Of a stretch of 64,000 nt of DNA, positions 24,223 to 36,749 are shown piece by piece. The translations under genes and the position numbers were made by a program. The number at the start of each line of letters is the position of its first letter. The stretch's first letter is position 1. The stretch is from Lanius collurio. Taxonomy: Eukaryota; Chordata; Aves; Passeriformes; Laniidae. Below the pieces are notes generated by a model. The model saw only the letters and a list, made by a program, of their open reading frames with translations. It was not told the DNA's origin and did not search any database. Where the stretch lies: positions 10,242,858 through 10,306,857 of the forward strand of contig JACBWW010000028.1 in NCBI GenBank assembly GCA_020086605.1, in the 5' to 3' direction.

Positions 24223-27200
24223 AACCACCAAAATTATTTTGGACAAGAATATGAGGAATTTGATTTGCTTACTATTTATAATATTATCAGTACATTAAAT
24301 AGCTCCTAAAAAAGACACTGTCTTGTGGATTCGGATTTATTCAGTAGGGTCTGATTTTCATGCCTCTGGTACAAAATACATTGTTTTCCCTTGGTTAGAA
24401 GATTCAGCATGCTTAGAGATTTTGAAATCATAGCCAAGCAGGTCTTGGAGGCACAACTGTTATTTTTGCAAGGAGACCTCTGAAATTGTAATTAAAGAAA
24501 AAAAATTTAATTCTAGGTTGCAGGACCTAGCTTCCACTATATTGTACACAAAAACCTTTAACGGTGTCATGTGAAAGTCCTGATTAGATTTATTTTTTTT
24601 GCGTTGCTCAGTCCTGCAATAAGCACCTTGAAAAAAACATCTGCCCTTCTCCCCTTTCCCACAGCAATTTTCCATTCTTCCTTTCATCACCACAATTTCA
24701 AATAATTTTATTGCTCTATTGCCCTCAAATAGGTATCTCTTTTTATATGTGTTACTGTGATTGAGTAAGCATGCCTTCAGAAGCTGAGCTGTGTTAAAAC
24801 CAAAAATTACAGCACACTTACTCATCCTCTCTTTGGCTTTAAGGTAACACCAGAAATGGCCCAGCAGGTTTTCTGACAGTCTTCCCAAGCCATCTGTTTC
24901 ATATGCAGCATCTTTTGAAAAACATAGTGTGCCATGGGATGTAAAAACTCGTCACAGCATATGCAGTTTAATGTTAAGTCAGTGGTCACTCACTTTAAAA
25001 GAAATCATAACTGATGGTGGGACACTGGTAAGGAAACTTATTTTGTTCTTGTCTCCCTCTCCCCTCCCAAACTGGCCTTGTAATTTTTTCAATTTGAATT
25101 TGTAGTATATCGATTAATATATTAAAATATTTTAATGCTATATTTCAACACTTATATTAAAACAATTTACATCATCTGGATATAGTATCTCAGCCTGCTT
25201 TAATGAGCACTTCATAACTGGAAAGACAAGGTGAGCTAACAAACATTAAGATCTTCATACAACTTAGAACCAAAACCTTGATTCACTGGTAAATATTGTC
25301 TAAAAATAACATCCTGCACTCCCTGGGTCTCAATGACCACTTCTGCCCCTGTTTATAAATTATCACTTCTGCATATTATCTGAATGATCAGTAGGGCTAC
25401 AGGAACAAGAAAGTGTGAAATCATGCCTAGAAGGAATAACCAGCTTTCCTTTAGACCACGTTGACCCCAGCAGCTACAACACATTGTAGAAAAAGTAGCC
25501 ACTGAAGCAGAAAAGAGTTTACACACATTAAATTGCGCTCTTGGGGGAAAAAAGGATCTTGAAATTGTAACATTTGTAGATTTGTCCTGATGCTGAGGCC
25601 ATATGTGACCATACCACTTGATACTGCTAATGACATTAGGTATTTAAATCTCATACTTTAAAAAAACCCCAGTATCAGAAATTTTACACTTCTGTGGCCA
25701 TAGATACAGCTCAGTGTGAGGACTTCATCTCCAGAAGAGAAGTCAGTCTTAACTCTCAGACTAAACATAAGCATCAGGTTAATAGGGGAAGGGATTCTTC
25801 TCTACATAACCCCAAGACAAGAACAGCATCACAACACTCCCAACAGACTGGCCTATACCTTCTGCACTTCACAGAAACAATTTGTCTAGCCATAAAAACT
25901 ACTTGCTGACTACTCAGTAGAGTAAAACTGGTCACATTAACCCTAATTGTTATACCTGCAATTTCTAATCCATAAAGCTCTACTTCTGCCTCGCTAGACT
26001 AGGCTGACATTTTTGTCACCATGGCACCAAACAACATCCAGGGTAAGTAACACAAATTGTGAAGTGAACTTCCAAGAAAAACAGAGCTCTCATGAACCCT
26101 ACTTTTGACCACCTAAATAGTTTCATTTAAATTCAGATTCTCCTTCACAGTACATTTTCTTCTATTGCCAGAGGTTTCTGAATGCTTGAAATGTGAAGTA
26201 CTGATCATAATGTCACCGATACATATAAAAGCAAAAGTTTAAAGCATTGAGGCTTTAAAAGACTTGGTGACTTAAAACAGAGTTTCTTAAGTATAGATTA
26301 CAATGTTTTTTGCACTTCCATGATGCTTAAAAGTTTTAATTTCAAGGACTAGGCAAAATTAAAAAATATATAGTTGTCAGTAGTAAATATGAGGCGTGTA
26401 TCTCTGCAGGCATATCCATCAATACCCTGTTATAAATATAGAACAGAAGCACATTCACGACACCTACAGCGCTTTTAGAGAGAATCAAAGATATATGCAT
26501 TTCTCTAAGAGAATGTCTAAAGTTGGAGCGGGTTTGGATTTTTTTCTTTACAGGCATGCAGAACTATTTTCAGGATTTGGGTCAACAGCTTCCCTTATAT
26601 GAATCACCAAACATTTAGGTTAGGAAAATTAACTCGCTCCAATTATATTTGTCCAAAAAGACCCAGATACCTCCTAAACGAAGGAATGTGATTTTTTTTT
26701 ATTTTTTATATTTTCCTGCATGTGTAACCTTAGAAAATGGTAGACTTAAGCATGCAATTAACTAAGCTTAAAATACGTAAGGTGCTGCAGTGACTTCATG
26801 ACTGAAGCTTTGACAAATCTTAAATGATTCTCACACCTCTGACTAATAGATGCCTGCACTATTTGAAGATGGAAACCCCGCAATAACTGCAATCTTATTT
26901 TTCCATTACTTCCAATCTCTTCTGTAAAAATAGGCAAAGCAATACCATTTAGAATTTTGATTCCCACAATTTCAAACTCTGTTCTGAGGAGGAGAGTCAT
27001 TACTGAAAATTAGTGATTGAACTAGCAAGTAGTTCTATATGAACTCATGATTTGATTATATATAACCTGCAAAACAGAAACTTTCAAAGTAGTACAGATC
27101 AAGATTTCATGAAGCCATACAAATACTATGACAGAAAGGAAAGAATCTGAACTGATCTTATATTTATTTTCTAATTATATTAAGGTACTAAACCAGGAGG

Positions 27201-29374
27201 TTCTTGCTAGATTGTTTTGTTAAGTGTTTCAAATGTGAAAATATTGCTGTAATTATTTCTTCTAACAGAATAAATACCAATGTCTTCTGTGCACTTTTGG
27301 TACTTTGCATGTAGCAAATGACAGGGACTTTCACAGATTTTAGGTGGTTTGGGAAGGAAATAATCCCAAAGAACTATTTAGAAAGTCATGAGGAAGCAGA
27401 AGAGGATGACCAGGAAGCTCCAGAAAATCACCTTTACCATAAATTTTCAAGAAAATCTTTCCTATTTGATGTAGTTCTGGTATTTTTGCTGTTGCTCTTC
27501 AATTTTAACTCTCATTTTTCACACTAAGGCTGAACTTTGAAGTTAGGAAATATGATATAAGAAAAATTTAAACTCATTTCCTACTTGTCTGCTCTAAAGT
27601 GTGCGCATGGGCTTCCCATGCCGCCCCTTGTCATTTCACAGAGGGACTCTCAGTGTGCATTTTGCTCACAGTCACTGCTTTAATTTTCAGTAGTACTTTC
27701 ATCAGAACACCCATCCACATATTCTTCAGGAAGGTAGCATATACAACGTGTTTGCACAAGCAAACTTTTGCAGACTTTTTTGCTTAGGTGTTTCTATTCA
27801 AGGAACGTAAAGATTTTCCTTCACAATCATCTACTCAGACAAACAAATTCTTAGCCACTGTCAAGCAAGACAAATCTGTCATATATTGCATCCACAAGTC
27901 TTCCAGTTTTCCTGGTTGCCAGTCTTTATCAGCAGTTTTGGTTAAATTTGATCTATAGCTTTCTTAGATTTCTTGGATTTTTGTTAAGATTTTTTGTTTG
28001 TTTTGTTTGGTGGTAGTTTGGGGACTTTTTTGTTTTGTTTTTTTTATCATCCAGGGTCACTAAGGGATAACCTGTAATATCTCCATAACCACATGCAGGT
28101 GAGAGTAAATGAAGGTTCTGCTTATGCCTTTACTCTGTGGCAGAACGGGTCTGCTCTGGGCAGAGGGCACCAAAGGGTGGCTGCTGCCGCTGTGTCTGCC
28201 CTCATCTGTGTAAGGTGATCCAAAAACAGACTAACCATGGGCACAGGTAAATCTGTTTACTCCCTACCCATGAACTTAATGACATTTGTGGAGAATATGT
28301 GCAAGAGTAGTGAGTTCCCTTCTAGTTAGTTGAGTTTCCTGACAAATTCATCATTTTTCCTCTCCATTCTCACCACTTTTCTACTGCTCCATGCTTAAAA
28401 CATGAAGAAAATAAAAGTTGAGCCATTAGTGAAGACACAAAAATTATAAATACTTATAGCACTTAAATTATATGTCATTGCTATAAAAGGAAAATATTAA
28501 TATATGTGGGGGAGATCAAGTTTCCTTGGAGAAACAGCCTCTGTATAGGAAGAAAAGAAATACAGATTTCTGGCTACAGAAATACATGTACAGTTTACCA
28601 CCTGCAGTCTCTTAGAAGTGCTCAGCTAACTGCAGCCAGTGCAGCATAAAACTGTGCAGAAGTTACTGTTCCTAATGAATATTAAATCGAATATACTCAT
28701 ATATTTCACAGATTTCTGACTTTTTCAGAGTAAGAACAGTCTTTTTGAACAGAAGACACTGCAAACTAATCCAACAATAAATGAATGTTCACCTAGTTGT
28801 ATTTGTGGAAAATATGAATCTAAGCATTACTGCCTTTGGATAGAAAATATCAGAAAAGTAAAATAAAGCAAAACCTTGTTTAACAAATATAAAATGAACA
28901 TAGGATAAGACAACCCAGAGTCTAGCTACAGCTAAGAATTTTATAGTTTAAAGTCTTCTCAGCCAGGGCAGACTTAATTTTTTGCCCTCTTTCTTTTCCT
29001 CTGTTAGACTCACTTGAGAGTACCTCACTCTAGGCTACAGGTAAATTCTGGTCCTTTCAATAACAGTCAATAGGCTAAAAGTGTCATCGGAATAGTGAAT
29101 AGACTGCAACTGCTGAAAATTATCTGTATTGCTCTAAGTAATGGTGAAGTTAAGCAATACTGCTACTTCCCATTTTCTGATATCCATAGAATGAGGTCAG
29201 TGCAAGTTAACTACTACTGTTTACCCGGCAACATAAATTCTCACCTACTACTAAATGTTGCAATGAGCAAAGTTACCTACGGTAATTATGACGTGAGGAA
29301 ACTTACTATTTCTTAAGATGGCTCAAGCAGCTCTAAGCATCCATCCCTTAATAAAATCAGATCAATCTGATAGA
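24223..29374. other. AT-rich non-coding DNA
   Basis: No exon, RNA gene or transposon is recognised. A T/G-rich tract (TTTGTTTGTTTTG type) lies at 27983-28047. The stretch 28120-28250 is richer in G and C than its surroundings but has no recognisable structure. The minus-strand 142-codon frame at 24460-24888 has no known similarity and no splice context. Confidence 0.5.
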
Positions 29375-29418
29375 GTAAATAAATAAATAAATAGATTAAA
29401 TAAATAAATAAATAAACA
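29375..29418. repeat. (AATA)n tetranucleotide tract
   Basis: Two runs of AAAT/AATA units separated by a short TAGATT interruption. The tract lies directly left of CpG island 2. Confidence 0.9.
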
Positions 29419-29605
29419 CCCCTCACACTGCACTGCCCGGCTTCTTCTGTGAGTGCTGCCCAGGAGGGAGGTGGGTTTCTCTGCCGTGCAAACCCCCGTC
29501 TCGGCGTGCACGGCCGCAGTTTTCGGGCGCCCGTCCGGCAGCAGCGCTCCGCGAAGGGCAGCGCGCCGGAGCGAAGGTCGCCTGCAGGCGGCTCCCGACC
29601 GCCCC

Positions 29606-29745
29606 TTCCCGCCCTGCCCTGCCCTGCCCTGCCCTGCCCTGCCCTGCCCTTCCCTTCCCTGCCCCTCCCTGCCCTGCCCTGCCCTTCCCTTCCCTGCCCC
29701 TCCCTGCCCTTCCCTGCCCTGCCCTGCCCCTCCCTGCCCCGCCCG
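29606..29745. repeat. (CCCTG)n minisatellite, G-quadruplex-prone on the minus strand
   Basis: Roughly 25 CCC-containing units, mostly CCCTG with TCCCT and CCCCT variants. On the minus strand this is a long series of GGG runs separated by two-base loops, the classic pattern of a G-quadruplex former. It lies inside CpG island 2 and creates the Gly-Arg-Ala-Gln-type frames seen there. Confidence 0.9.
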
Positions 29746-30022
29746 CCGCGGGGGGACCCGCGCCCGCTGCCACCGCCGCCGCTGGGGACATCTCCCGCCG
29801 GCACCGCGCCCGCACCTCGGCTGGACGTGGGTCTCATGTTTCGTGCGAGGATTTTCTCCTCCTCCTGCCCCCGCCGACAGTGCTTGATGCCTCCTTTTTG
29901 TTCGTTTTTTTTTTTCTTTTTTTTTTATGTTCTCGTTTCTTTTTGCTTTTACCCCTGATTCCAGAAAAAATTGCAATAATTAAAAAAAAAAAAAAAAAAG
30001 AAGCCAAAACCAAAACACTTAC

Positions 30023-30110
30023 CATTCTGACCTCATAGTGCTTTGTCATGGGCTTAAGAGAAACCCCACAGACACATACAGACACACAAACACACGCGTG
30101 TATTTATGCG
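30023..30110 (-). other. Possible minus-strand exon ending at a donor in CpG island 2
   Basis: Reading leftward on the minus strand, the sequence ends in CAGAATG/GTAAGTG, a good donor match, with exon end at 30023. The upstream edge is not known and the coordinate given is nominal. A short frame is open through it, with no recognisable protein. Confidence 0.25.
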
Positions 30111-30640
30111 TTTTCAAAACATTTGTGCCAGGGTCACGATGGGGATGGGGGAACTGCCTGCTCTTCGGAGTACCCCTAGAAATCAGTGCACAAAAAACCG
30201 GCGAGCCAGGAAGCCCGGACCAAATGATCCCCCCCCGCCCCCCGCCCTTCCAGACCACGCAGAACAGCGAGGGAGGAGAGGCGTGGGCATAGGGGAGGGA
30301 CCCACGCTCTCTTCCGACTGCGGGAAATACCCGCCTTAAAAAGAAAAAAAAAAAAAAAAAGACGTCTGGCATGCGGAGTAAGGGGCGAAGGCGAAGGAGG
30401 GGAGTATGGGGCGGAGGTGAGCCCCGGAGATGTTGCTGCCGGAGCCCGCAGCCGGCAGACCCCGACCGCTGTCGGCACACAGCGTCCCACTCGCCCAGCT
30501 TACAGTCTGCCACCGTCCTGCACCGTGTCCCCTGTCCTTGGCAACCTGTGCCATCCTCCTGGTACCCTCCTGGGCTTTGCCCGAAACTGCTCCCCTGCGC
30601 CAGTCCCTGTGGCTGCAGGTGGGAAGGCAGAACAGCAACA

Positions 30641-32969
30641 GCTCAGTGAGTGTAGTCCAAGATGTGTCTCCAGGAAGATGATGCTTGAGCGTGTTTGGCA
30701 AGAGAGGTTTCTCACTTTCTTTTGCCACGGTGGGGTATTGACAGTCAACATGCACATCCACACATAAACTGTCGTGCCTGCAAAACATCCTTCTCTGACT
30801 CCCCCACTTCCCACACACCGTCCTTTCCTTCCCAGAGACTGGCATCACTCATCTGTTCCAGTCTGTTAGCTCAGATGACATGGAGCCATGGAGCCATGGA
30901 GCCCATGGATACAGGCACCTTTGGCTGGAAAATATGGCCTCCTCATCTGTCTTCCCTGCACATCATGAAATCATGCTACTGCCTCCTCCTCCTTTGCTCA
31001 ACAACTTCCCCTCAGGCTCCTGGACTGTCCAGCTGAAGATATGAGCTCCTCTGTAGTCATCAAACCCTGTCCTGGCACAAGGATGCATTTCATTCCTTTG
31101 CTTCATAGTGTGAGTTTAGATAAATTAAACCAAAAGGAGTTGAAATTCTTGAAAGTCCCTTATTTACCCTAGCTAGTCTTCTCTCTGTTGTTTCTCCACC
31201 TATGATAGGCACCACAAATACATTGCTATTAACCTTGCTGAGATCCTTGAATCTATGGAAGAATAAGAAATTAGAGTCTGCCTTCATTATTTGCTTTTCT
31301 CCATGTCTGAGCTGGAGAGCAGCATACAAAAAACCCCAAAGATCTTGTTTCTAAACATTATATATATGCAAGGAATACTTTAAAAATAGAAATATTCTCA
31401 TGCAAAGAGACAATGCACAAGCTGTATGACAACCATAACTCAGGTTTTGGACCCCAGTTTTTCCAGAGATTCTGAGAGATGAGACTCAAGTCTAATGTTT
31501 TCCAAGTTAGTCATTACACTGATCTCTACATACCTGTGGACAGAGAGGTAAAGGTTTGTGTTTGGGGGCAGGCTCATTCCCCCTATAGTCCACATGGAAA
31601 TGATGGTCTGCTCTTGCACAAAGGCTAACTCTCTAGGCAAAATGTCAGGGGGATAACATCTTGCCATTAAATGTCAAGAGGAACAAAGGCCTCAACAAAG
31701 ACCCTAAGCATTTGGTGGTTAAAAATTGTTGTGTTCAGTGTTAAGTGTTTGTATAAGGATGTGGGAAAGAAGAGAAGAGTTCATGATAGGAAAAATTATA
31801 AAAGTGTAAAAAAAGGAAGTTATTTTAAGCAATACTATCCTTATCTTTTCTTAGAAAGTGTATACTGGGTATGTTTTCTCCAAAAGACCATCTAAGCAAA
31901 AGTCCTGTAGTACTAGCAAGGCCAAATACTTCTTGAAATTTTTTGAAATCCATGTCCTCCTCTGCCTATTTCATAATGTCCCTAATCTCTCTGCAGCTTT
32001 TACAAGCACTCTGTTTCATTGATGTTATGCCCTTTTAGATAGTGAAGTCCAAGGAGAGTTCTCTGTACCCTGTAGTGGGTGTTGATGTAACTTGAAGTTA
32101 CATGAAAATGTAACTTTTCTTTAGTTCGTTCTTAGGTTCTTCTGTGCCTTTCTGTCTTGCTTCTATATTCCCCCAGTTTTAAGTTACTGAAAACAGTTGG
32201 AAAACTAGTGAATTTCCTCAATATTTTCTGGAATTTGTGGAGATCAGTATGATTGCATGTTTGAAAAATGAAACCTTTGCACTGACAAAATTTCTGTCCC
32301 TCAAAAATGCAGGGAAGGAAAAAACCCCACCAATTAATGCAGAACATTATAGTAGATGGTAAAGATTTTACTTTTGTTAGTCAAGTGATGTATTGACAAA
32401 TTTGTTTGAGAATAAAAATAATAATAATATAGCAGCATGTTTATTACTACGGATTACCTAAGTTTCTGACTGAGAGCTTTTTGTTCTTCTTGTTGGAGGT
32501 TGTTCTTGCTCACCTCTTCTGTGTTTTATACCAGTTTACATGTAGCTGAACCTGAGCGAAGCATGGATATAAGGTTTCAGCTCTTGAGTCATTACAATGT
32601 TTTGTCAAAGCCAAAATTCTTCTAAAAAAATCCATCTCCCATTTGCATATCTATCTTCACTGTTCCAACAGATTTTGTGCTCTCACAATCTGTGTTTTTA
32701 GGTCGATGTTATTTATGTAACATATGACAAACAAAGAACAATTAGTTTCTCATTAGCTGCTAGGCAAATGTCATGTCCACAGATTTTAATCAGCCAATGC
32801 AAATATCATCAGAATATAATCCATTTGCTATGTTTTTCTTATTATATCCTCTAAGAAAATGGCTGATTTTTTTATTTCAGTTCATGTGTATGGACTTATT
32901 TTTAGATCTGACTTGCTGAGAATCTATTGGTTCCATGGGTACTCAAGTGTTTTAATTTATTAATAGTAT
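30641..32969. other. Non-coding DNA
   Basis: No exon or transposon is recognised. A short direct repeat, three copies of ATGGAGCC, lies at about 30880-30905. The patch 32695-32840 carries clustered transcription-factor-like motifs, including ATGCAAAT near 32796, ACAAAG and AACAAT. Confidence 0.5.
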
Positions 32970-32977
32970 TATAATAA

Positions 32978-33012
<35 letters not shown>
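32970..33012. repeat. (ATAA)n tetranucleotide microsatellite
   Basis: About ten copies of ATAA preceded by a short ATAATA stretch. Confidence 0.95.
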
Positions 33013-36000
33013 GCCTTGGTGTTCAGTCTGTATTTGATAGAAGTATGTCTTCATTCTGGACTCTGGAAAGTGAATATTAGTAAATTATAAATGTTTGGTC
33101 TTGGCTTTCTGCAAAGATGAAATGACTTAGGCTTTTTGCTTTATATATTTCTTGGTGATTCATGTGACTTTGATTTACCATCCCCAGTGCAGGTGAACTG
33201 TTCGCTTAAATTATAGGCACATCTGTGGCAGAAAAGGATGTGAGTCTCCCAACTGAAATGACAGGAGCTGTTTTGTTTCTTTCTGTCTTTCATTTTGTGA
33301 TCCTGTGTAAGCAGTTTCAAATTTTCTCTTCTGCCTTGAGGCTTGGACATACTGAGGTACCATCTGGAAAGCAGGGTCAGAATAAAATTTGTAAATTTTT
33401 TTTATTAGTAGAGTAAATTCCTACTCTAAACACAGAGATACTCAGCCTTCAGCAGTAGGAAACACATTGTGTCATCGAACGGTACAACAGAGAGCTACAT
33501 AACCATTGCATTGTGGCATCTTTGTGACAATAGCTAATGATGCAATGGCATTATCTGATGTTACTGTAATATACTAACTCAGCTTAATGGCACAGATGCA
33601 ACATCATTTAGTTTCCATTCCTTTCACACCAAGTCCAGTTGTTAAAATGCAGTGAGAGCTTCACCCCACTTCATGTCCTTATGGGGGTCAGAGACGTGCC
33701 ATCTTTCCGCTTACTCCTCCTAGCAAAGGTATTAGATTTCTCTGTGTTCACTGATGTCACAACTTCTTGTGTTGTGAACATCCACTCCTGCAAACTTAGT
33801 ATTCAAGGAAATGTAGGGGGAAAAACATGCCAGTGATTCCCTTACAGAAGGTTGTACCTATGCTCACTTGGGAGTGCCTGAGTAGGAAGTGTGCTAGCTT
33901 CCAGTCCAGTCCTTCCAGCTGCTGCTCTTTGTTGGTCCTCTGGAGCCAGCCATCTTGAACTGAGTTAAGAAAAGAACTCCACTAAACTTGAAAACACAAA
34001 ATGTAGTTTAAAAATCAGCAGACTATAAAATCAAAAAGAAATTATCACTCAGAAAGTAAATAGATGAGAATTGTGAGAGAATGTGTAGCTGGTGGTTGAT
34101 AAAATCAGCCATGCAAATTGTCAACAATTTGAAGGGTTTCATTATTTATCCATTGTAACAATTACCAAGAAGCATGTGAATCACATCACTACATTTGAGG
34201 AATAGCTTTGCCTTTATTTTTCCTCTCCTTCCATACCCCATCCATTAGATAAGCACAGACCTTACGGGAATGCTTTTCATCGTAATGGGAAATATCTGTA
34301 TGTGGTTCACTCCTTTTATCTGGTTGGATGGCAAGGAGTTTTTTCTCTTTCAGAAACTGCTTAAGCCACTCTGGAGGCTGGCTGCTGAACAGAAGAGGAA
34401 GCAGGCTCATTTGGAGGACTACAGTCAGAAATGTGCATTAGTACATGTACAGTCAACACCATGAGACTCAGTGGTGCTGGAGGAAATTTACCCAGTTTTT
34501 CACACTAGCATGTAATTTTAGGGGTAACGTAGACTTCCATTATTTCCTTTAGAAGAGGAGAAATTTACTAACATTTTGATGAAAGAATAATTTTTGGAAG
34601 ACAAGTCCTTGCCTTTAGACAAGGCAAGATTTAAAGACAGATAAATAGACTGGCATATTTGTTTTATTTTGGTTACGCATTTCAAGTGATTTGTTTCTAA
34701 TACAAAACTATCTTTTACTTTTGAAGTGCCTTTCACTCAAACATCTTAGAATTAATTTAAGTTGGTATCTCCTTGGTCTTGTGAGATAAGTGCATTTCTA
34801 TCATGCATTTTGTAAGTGGATAAACCAAGGGAAAATCAATGAGAAAATCTATTTCTATCATCACTAGTATTCCTACAATGAAACATGAAAATCTGAAAAA
34901 GAGTTCCAGGTGATTTTACTATATACTAGAAAACTGTGAACCAAACCAAACCAAATCACCCCAAAAACCAACCAACCAAACAAAAAAACCCCTAAAAACC
35001 AAAAACCCAAACCCCCTAAAACTCCAGGTCTTTGAAGCTGTTCTTTATTTTAAAAATAAATTCTCTCTTGCCTCCATGCCAGCTCCCATTACTAATTTAA
35101 ATACGTATAGGTATTGGACATACTTAAAGGCTTGAGGAATATGCACAGAAAATAGAGAAAAACAACAAAAAAACCCCAACATAATACACAAAGCCTACAA
35201 TCGATGCATTTGTTAATTCAGCTAGGGAATTGAGGGGCAGAAGTTCCTACCAAAGGTGAGTACCAGGCCATATCTGCAAAAGTGTTTGTATGCAAATCTA
35301 TCTCACATGACTTCTTCTACATGGATTAGTAGTAAATTACTACTCTGTGTAGGAGTCTTTGATGTAGCATCACAAAAGAATTAAAGGCACCTGAGATTCT
35401 TCAGAAAAAATACTACTTTTAAATTAAATATCTTAAAAAAATCCTATGATTTATTAGTGATGTGACTTAATCTGGTGATTTGTCCTGACAGAAAGCACTT
35501 TGCTGAAGCCAGGCTTTTGATCATACTCCAATACTGATTGACCAGGCTTTTGAGGAGGGGGAAACTAAGAAGCATGTGAACAGATTGTATGAGCAAACAC
35601 AGTTAATTTCTTTGCAGGATGTTTCAGTGCTAAAGTAGTCATTGAGGAGTTGAAAGAGAGCATGAAATACACATCTGGTCATATGCCACATGAAAATCTG
35701 GCTCAATATTCCCTTCAGCTTTAGTTTCACTGCATCTGGACATAAGAGAGTTGGTGGCAGGAGGAGCCAGTGAGCCCATAGCCTAACAATCTGTTGGCAA
35801 AATCCTGGCTGACTGTCACGAGGCCAATATTTCCCTTTGCTTTTCAGGCCATAATAAAATTGGTTTGTGAGTGAAAGTGAATTGCTGTTGAAATGCAGCA
35901 CGCTGCAGGCAGGGCTGGGTTTTTTCTGAGTCTAGCTGCAGCAGGACTTCATAGTCAAGCAGTGATATTGTGAGTAATCTAGTGAGTGGTTACAAAGTGT

Positions 36001-36749
36001 GAAGGATCAATAAGAAGATCTATTAATTTCCATACTCACCTCAGACACCACATTTGTGATTAGATTTAATTCAGAAATCATATTCACAAGTAAAGCAGAA
36101 GGGAGGAAAAATCAATTTTTTCTCTGCAGACTACAAGATTCATTTTCTAAACTGGAATTCCTAAGCTGAACAAAACTCAGAAAGCACTCTTCACATTATG
36201 TTGGAAGAGTAGCTTAATTTGGAGGAGAGTGATCTTGCCATCTTATCTGGAAAGTCCCATTCTCTGACTTGTGGTTTTGTGTTAACTTAAACATTCTACT
36301 GTTCCCTTAAGAGGCCAAATTTTTCTTTTTCACCTGAGATCAACAGCACCCTGGCTGCATAGTTTAAAATTCCTAAAATAAGGACATCTTCTCTATCCAG
36401 AATTCTCCTCTTTCTTATAAATAACAGATAGTTTTAATAATTAATGCATATTCTGAATGATTTAGATTGAGGAATTGTAATGGAATTGATAATGCACAAA
36501 GGCAAAACACAATTAGATTTCCATTAAAAAAGCCACAGATCTTTAGTGAGATTTTAGTATGAGCCCCAAAGTTTGTAATAGGCATTAAAATGTAGTTTTC
36601 ACTACTATTCTCCTTGGATTTGGATTAATTTAGTTTTTTTAAGCTGCTACTGGTATCTTATAATCACATTTTCCAAGCTGCTCCTGTCCTTGTAAAATGC
36701 ACAGGGGTCTAACTGAACACAGCATTTCCTCAGAGATGTCCAACATATC
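33013..36749. other. AT-rich non-coding DNA with one A/C-rich tract
   Basis: No exon or known transposon. At 34350-34420 a pyrimidine tract ending in CAG precedes an open stretch, but no donor follows and no protein is recognised. An A/C-rich low-complexity tract (CCAAA and ACCAACCAA words) occupies 34939-35022. Confidence 0.5.

Larger units (their letters stand above)
29430..30640. promoter_or_regulatory. CpG island 2
   Basis: CpG-dense DNA in an AT-rich setting, most concentrated at 29480-29880 and 30180-30500. It is interrupted by T- and A-runs at 29907-29927, 29982-29999 and 30344-30360. Candidate donors point outward: AATG/GTAAGT on the minus strand (exon end 30023), and GAG/GTGAGC (exon end 30416) and GGA/GTAAGG (about 30377) on the plus strand. 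This fits a divergent promoter lying between about 30050 and 30370. No coding frame is convincing. Confidence 0.7.

Noticed and set aside
29313..29976. Gly-Arg-Ala-Gln-rich frames up to 204 codons
   Set aside because: They come from the (CCCTG)n minisatellite and CpG-rich flanks, with several frames open at once.
34340..34440. TTTCTCTTTCAG followed by an open, charged stretch
   Set aside because: No donor closes the exon, and neither strand gives a recognisable protein.
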